A stretch of DNA of 64,000 bases. It comes from Typha latifolia. Lineage: Eukaryota > Streptophyta > Magnoliopsida > Poales > Typhaceae. The stretch covers positions 8,380,001 to 8,444,000 of the forward strand of contig CM034108.1 of assembly GCA_019914945.1 (NCBI GenBank), written 5' to 3'. Below the pieces are notes generated by a model. It saw only the letters and a program-made list of their open reading frames with translations. It was not told where the DNA came from and searched no databases. Below are positions 57,973 to 64,000 of this stretch, piece after piece (position 1 is the first letter of the stretch; every line of letters starts with the position of its first letter). Made by a program: the position numbers and the translations under genes.

Positions 57973-58659
57973 CTGCAAGAAACTATATAGTTAAGAGAAA
58001 AACGAGAGTGACCTACACATCATTATGCAAAAGGAATTAATAGGCTTTGTTCCATGTACTCATATCAGACTCAATATTATGTTGAAGTAAAGGATCTCCA
58101 TAGAGCACCTTCGAAAATAATGATGACATGAGTAAGAGAACTGATAATGGAGTGTTTATTAATTGTTCTTAATGTCATATTGTGTATCTTTCAGTTATTG
58201 TTCTCTATCTTGTTTGATAAAATGCACAAGGATCTTCATAAACATTACTTCAAACAGAAGATATGAGAAATTCCAAATATACTTTTCTAGCATAAACCAT
58301 ATTTTATCAATACTTTGCCATAACAAATGTTTACTATAGAATCACTTTCTGCTACAGTTTAGGAAGGTCATCAGCCAGAAAACCATATGGCCTAGCTACT
58401 TATTTACTGTGTATACAAATGATCTGATAAATACCAAAGAAGCACAGAGAAGAAACATCTTTTCAATACCAACACTTTTGAAAGTTCGGGGGAGAGATAG
58501 AAGCCCTAAACCAACTAGGTAAGATTTTAAAATAGACATCCCAAGTCAAAGTCGAAAGTCAATAAAACAAATCCGAATTGGTTTAGAGAAACCAAATCTC
58601 AGTAGGTCTTTTACTGTGACAACAAAAAAAACCTCTCTCATAGAGAAAATTACAAGCAC

Positions 58660-58897
58660 GCTCAAAGTTGATCGTCTTATTTCACCAAGCAATAGAAATA
58701 AAACTTACTTACAACCCCTTCTGATACTCCAACACCGTAGTCTTACGTAATCCCTGGAATAAAAACTATATAATTATGGCTCAAAGTTGATCGATCTTAT
58801 TTCACCAAGCAATAGAAATAAACTTACTTACAACCCCTTCCGATACTCTAACACCGTAGTCTTACGTAATCCCTCGAACAAAAACTATATAATTAAC
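58660..58897. repeat. Tandem duplication of about 119 bp upstream of POLH exon 2
   Basis: Two adjacent copies start at 58660 and 58779, each running from GCTCAAAGTTGATCG through CACCAAGCAATAGAAATAAA to AAAAACTATATAATTA, more than 90 percent alike by eye. Confidence 0.85.
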
Positions 58898-59701
58898 TAC
58901 ACTTGCAAAAAAAATCGCCCCCTTTGGTAAAACCCGAGCAAAGAGTCAATCCTCAAAACAGCATGTGTTGAAGTTGTTTGATGTCGACGAGCATTTCATC
59001 TCTTTGCGATGCTACTGGATCATCATCAGCTGTAGCTCAAGCAATTGGACAATTGTGAAAGTCTCCTCCTCTAAATATAGAACAGAAACTCTAAGAGGAA
59101 ACTAGAAAACTCCTCTAAGATAAGAGTAGAATTCCTAGAGTTCTCCTTCCAATCCAATCCATTACCTAATCTCTGGCTTTCAGCTTCTTAAATAGAGGTT
59201 AGGAACATCCTTAATTCATGTTAGGATAAGCCACAAAAAGGAATCCTCAAATTTGTTTCTAATTCAGAACCTTCTTTTGTTGTCCTGCACATGTCGTCTA
59301 GGCATCACTTATCTCATCCAAATACCACTTAAGTTTTTTTAAGTGAATCATTCCGACTGTTTGGATGCCCTTGTTCCCATCCGGATGAGATCCTAAAAAT
59401 TGAAGCTTAAATTCTCTTTTCTTTTTCTTTTAACTTGATTTCTTCACACGATCTGATTTTTCATATGTGACTTGACCATACATATGAATCTAATTTGTAC
59501 AACTCAAATAAAAGTAATTTTGTCCACAAATTTGTCATTACAAAAATATTGCTCTTACAACTTTAAAATTGCAAATGCTAAAGTTGAACTTATGAATTTA
59601 GTAGTAGAGTTTAAAAGTATACCCATTTAAAAGAGAAAAAGGAAAGCATGATTTGCAACTAGAGGTCTCAATTACTCAAACATAAATTCAAATAGTAAAA
59701 T

Positions 59702-60158
59702 CAATATTTTGAAAGACGGTCGTAGTTTATAGGCAATCACCCTACCACATAGCACCCAAGCAATATGCGAGTGCCAAGGCAGTCTAACAATTTTAATATA
59801 TTAAAAATTAAAAATAATTATATATAATATATAATAGATGCTATATAAAAATTAATAATGATTCATCTAGCAGAATAGCAACTAATTTCACAAATAATAG
59901 TCACAATTACAAACAATAATTAGCAGAACAGCAAACATACATATTAGTAAATAGTAATCACAAACATTAATCTACACATACTTGTGGAAAATAAATAATA
60001 ATTCCCAAATAGTAATCTCTCTCAAACTCTCTATAGAACAGCAATTAGCAAACATATGGGCAGAAAAATAAAATAAAATAACACCCATTCTGTTGGTTAA
60101 AAAAAAAGTAAAACTAAAAATAACACCAAAACCGCCAAGGCCGCCTTTCAAAACAATG
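59702..60158. mobile_element. MITE with TTTTGAAAG(G/A)CGG inverted ends
   Basis: The left end is CAATATTTTGAAAGACGG; the right end is complementary to CATTGTTTTGAAAGGCGG. The flanks AGTAAAAT and ATTGAAAT agree at 6 of 8 positions, compatible with an old hAT-type duplication. The interior is AT-rich and non-coding. Confidence 0.65.
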
Positions 60159-62180
60159 ATTGAAATTACTCATTAAGCTCCAAACCTCCACACAGAAATC
60201 AGCTAAATATGAAACTACATAATTCCTAGCATTGAGTTATAATTAAAAAAAATTATAGGAAAGAATGCCAAAGCGTACGAAAATTATCCTTCCATAAGTA
60301 TATTCTCTCCAAGTATATGATCAAGGCTACATGTTTACCTCTGTTTTAGAGTTTATAAATATTTACTTTACTAGCTAAGCGCACAATTGTTCTTCATGTC
60401 ATGAACAGATCTGAATGCATCGTACTAGAATATAGCAGGAAATTATGCCTTTAAGATAGTTGACCAGGGAACTTAATGCCTCTTTTCCTTGCCAATATTA
60501 CTTTATGATCAATGATCAAAGTGCAGCAATTTCCCACAAATTTATGGACTTCTGTAACTCAAATCAATACCAACGTAATGGACTTTAATCTTCTTAAGGT
60601 AAGCATCAAACCTATGTACCTAGACACTAGCCTTGTAATAATATCCACATTTCTAGTTTTTCACAATCTGAATCTAAGTAAACCTTCATTATTGCTCTTC
60701 TATGCTTAATACAAGTACATTACGAATATTTGGTTCTTTAATAAATAATACACTCACTCACTTATAAGAATAGATTTTTATATACACACTAGTAAACGTA
60801 TATATACCAACAAGTTCATAATTAAAGAAACAAGAATTTAGAAGTTCCTTGAATCTAGGTTAACGATAAAGTAGGTGATACCTTCAATGATCCAATTCGG
60901 ATAGGTTCAGAAGCAAAATCCGGATAACTTGAGGTCAATATCATTAAGCCCTCATTTGCTTTGAGCTCAGCGAGTTCCTTAAACTTAGTCAAAGACCCCT
61001 AGCCAAGTTTAGTAACCAAACACATTTTTATCTTTTTTTATCCCTAATTAAATTCACTCCCCGATAACTAAAAAGAAAATAAAATAAAAATTACAATATA
61101 AATTCAAATTGATTCCGGTGCATAACTTAAATCTATCAATTTAATGTCTATCAATATTCTCTCTCTCTCTTCTCTCTCATTTTCAAAATTTTCATATTTT
61201 TTATTATAAAAGAGGTTGTCTTTCAACATAGATGTTAAAAAAAAAAAAACCTGCAAGAAATTAACCGTATAGACCAGAAAAAAATTTCAAAATTATTAAA
61301 AGAAAATTACTAATAGGTTTAATATGGGTTAAAAAATAATTACTGATATAAAATTAAATAACTTACCGACTTACAGTGTTTAAAGAAGATTTAATTATGT
61401 CATAATTATCAGTTTACTGGCTTGCATAATGAGTTTTGCGGGCTTACAAGGCTATAAAAAGAGGAGGGAAGAGTAATAAATTTGATGTCAAATCATGTCA
61501 ATTCTATCAGACGAGTTATAAATTTGACGTCAAATCATGTCAATTCTATTCTCTCTTTCTCTCCCTCTCTCCCTCCTGTCTTCTCTCTCACCGTAAGCTA
61601 TGGGCATAGCTAATGAGAGACTTTGGAAAAAAAAAAAAAACTTCAACACCATCTTTCTCTTGCTCTTACTAGTTATCTAGGACCCACCAGCCGCACAGTG
61701 TCTCCAACGAAGCAACAAAATTTGAACATTACTCACGTCCAACAAGTACTGTCTTCTCAACCAATCGTATCGTCTCAAAGAAATTCACTCCCCGCTCACA
61801 AAATATTAATTATAGTAATGTTGTATGTTTGTATGTTGTGGTAATATATTGCAAAATTTGAAGTGAACTTTAATTCCAGCTCATGTTTATTGATGGTCGA
61901 ACGGCTCTTCCAAAATATGTTTTATAGACAGTGATTTGTAACCTTGTTGTATGTTTGTATATTTGGCTAATATAGCAAAATTTGAAGTGAACTTTAATTC
62001 AGCTAATGTTTTATTGGCAATTCCACCTCATGTACTATTGATAATTGTTGAAGTTTAATTGGTGCTCATGTTTTAAAAATATATTTTTTGATAATATACA
62101 TTGCAAATAAATATTTAGAAAATTTTATTACTAAATATATAGCACTAAATTTTAAATATAATATATCTAGTAAGAAAAAG
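60159..62180. other. Presumed POLH intron 1 or 5' flank, no exon found
   Basis: AT-rich sequence with short CT microsatellites (61165, 61545). I looked on the minus strand for the first exon (a VDMDCFYVQ-like stretch followed by a donor) and did not find it. Confidence 0.5.
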
Positions 62181-62995
62181 AAATTGCTGGGTTATAACTC
62201 GGCAAACCATCTAACCAAAATGGTGAAGTGATAAAACAATATCGCTTGCTGCCTTATGCCTATTAGCTAGGTTATAACCCTGCAAGGACTGTGCTAATAA
62301 AAGGTCGCTTGCTGGGTTACCATTAGCTAGGTTATAACCCTATAAGGACCGTGCTAATAGAATGTCGCTTGCTGGGTTACTATTAGCTAGATTATAACCC
62401 AACAAATCCTGTATTTATACCCATATAATTCCGCAAGGACTGTTCTAACAGAATGTCGTTTGTTGGGTTATAATCCAACAAATTCTGTACTTATACATAT
62501 TAGCTAGGTTATAACCCCGCAAGGACTGTGCTAATAGAATGTCGCTTGTTGGGTTACCATTAGCTAGGTTATAACCCCGCAAGGATGGTGCTAATAGAAT
62601 GCCGCTTACTGGGTTACCATTAGCTAGGTTATAACCTAGCAAATCTTGTACTTATACCTATTAGCTAGGTTGTAACCCTGCAAAGACTATTCTAATAAAA
62701 CGTCACTTGCTAGGTTACGATTAGCTGAGTTATAACCCAGCAAATCCTGTACTTATACAGTTATACCCATTAGCTAGGTTATAGCCCCGCAAGAACTATG
62801 CTAATAGAATGTTGCTTGTTGGGTTATCATTAGTTAGGTTACAACCCAGCAAATCTTGTACTTGTATCCATTAGCTGGATTATAACAACTCAAGAACTAT
62901 GCTAATAGAATGTCACTAGCTGGGTTGTAGCCCACTGCTAATTGAATATGCCGCTTGCTAGATTACAACCAATTAACGAGGTTATAAGTCCGCAA
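62181..62995. repeat. Two-component minisatellite (about 60 bp and 41 bp units)
   Basis: Component A reads GCTAGGTTATAACCCCGCAA, then GGACTGTGCTAATAGAATGT, then CGCTTGCTGGGTTACCATTA. Component B starts alike but continues CAGCAAATCCTGTACTTATA. Together about a dozen units alternate irregularly. GGTTATAACC is itself a palindrome. Confidence 0.85.
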
Positions 62996-64000
62996 ATATA
63001 GAAGCCCACAAACCCTTTGAAGTATGCTCTTAAAACTGCAAAAGACTATTATAAACACTATATAATATTTTTTATATTATAATAATGAATATTATCATGA
63101 AAACAAAAGGGCATTTTTGTACATCAAATTTACATATCACCTATTTCTCTCCAAATCAATATTTTTTTCACTTTTTCATATCACATCACAAATAATAAAT
63201 ACACTCTTAGCCTAATCATAACCAAACACTACACTATCTTAACCTAGTTCAAGGTGTCTAAATCAGGACTAGAGAATGGGGTTAGCTAATTAAGTTCGAA
63301 GCTTAGCCTCAAACCAAACACACCCTAAAAAATTAAGGAATCATGACAAAAAGACCAAGTACAAACAATGAGACTATATTGTTATTTGTGGTCATACAAG
63401 AAAATTAGAGAGCACTCCCCTCTAGAAGTCTAGCAAGGATTTATATTCTAGGCCACATGCTAATGTAGGTAAAAACTGGCACTTCATGTTGTATCTCTAT
63501 CATAATTTGACTAGCACTACTTGATAATGATTTCTTGATTTCTTTGTTCCAAAAAAGTTATATTCTAATTGATCTTCATATGCTTTCCATTATCTAATCT
63601 AAATCAATGAAAGTGCTTCACTTTGTGAATAAAAGCATCCGAAAAGAATCTAGTTTCATCTTCACAATGCATAGAAATGATCAGCTTGTCCTACGGATCA
63701 GGGTTTTGTAGTTGGAAGTCACATTCAAAGAAAAGTAAGTTGGAAGCTTTCATCCTATAAAGCATGGATACTTCATTTGCCTCTCCATACCAGTATCTCA
63801 TATGTATTAAATACCAAATATGGCCCGATACATATCAAATGTGACTAGAGGAGTATCCAAATTTAAAAACAAAAATTCCAATACGCTCTAATACGACAAG
63901 ATACGGCTCTGATATATTTCTTGATCATCAAATCATTTTTATTTTATTCTTTTGTGCATAAAACATATACTTTATATGTACATATAATTATCTAATCCTT
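62996..64000. other. AT-rich DNA at window end, no gene seen
   Basis: No coding exon, repeat or transposon signature could be supported here. Confidence 0.5.

Noticed and set aside
62445..62642. 65-residue frame with repeated GYNLANGNP-like segments
   Set aside because: It is the translation of the minisatellite units; no start context or conservation signal.
57973..64000. First exon of POLH within the window
   Set aside because: No VDMDCFYVQ-like coding stretch with a donor was found on the minus strand; it probably lies upstream.

Overview
This window looks like plant nuclear DNA: AT-rich and intron-rich, with dense nested LTR retrotransposons whose primer-binding sites match initiator tRNA-Met (TGGTATCAGAGC), hAT- and CACTA-type DNA transposon pieces, and a host gene with GT-AG introns. 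A monocot is my guess from general style only. No CRISPR array, rRNA, tRNA or bacterial-style operon is visible.

Left part (1-15.7 kb). An hAT transposon end lies next to a decayed Ty1/copia remnant. Next come old Ty3/gypsy pieces nested in each other. An ancient gypsy pol remnant (4.2-5.2 kb) ends in an LTR that was split at 5376/13358 by a second gypsy element (Gypsy 2, 5377-13357; target duplication GTTTG/GTTCG). Gypsy 2 is in turn interrupted by a 2.9 kb LTR of a third family (LTR-C, minus strand, 5766-8708). A LINE remnant follows (14.1-15.7 kb).

Middle (15.7-33.7 kb). There is one small two-exon protein gene (17829-18276, minus) that I do not recognise. A second nest follows. An LTR-C copy begins at 21573 inside a gypsy gag. 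It is split by Gypsy B (22834-26070, duplication CCCTG) and by a solo LTR (27164-28248, duplication GGAGG). Then come a minus-strand gypsy with LTR, PBS and gag (28684-30748), a CACTA end (to 31155), another solo LTR (31381-32339, duplication TAAAA) and a degenerate satellite.

Right part (34.5-64 kb). The minus strand carries the translesion DNA polymerase eta gene (POLH). Fourteen exons can be placed between 57972 and 34564. They join in phase without a stop and give 667 codons; the first exon (start codon and first catalytic Asp) is not seen and probably lies beyond 64000. Its introns reach 11 kb and hold a gypsy, three hAT-type MITEs with 8-bp duplications, a longer relative with BED-finger remains, minisatellites and microsatellites.

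The most unusual signal is in the LTRs. In two gypsy LTR families the 3' end of the LTR itself contains tandem copies of the PBS, and in one copy also leader and gag-start sequence. Two solo LTRs and one complete element have target duplications that place these PBS copies inside the LTR. The same LTRs carry clusters of the perfect palindrome GCGTTCGAACGC just upstream of the TATA box.
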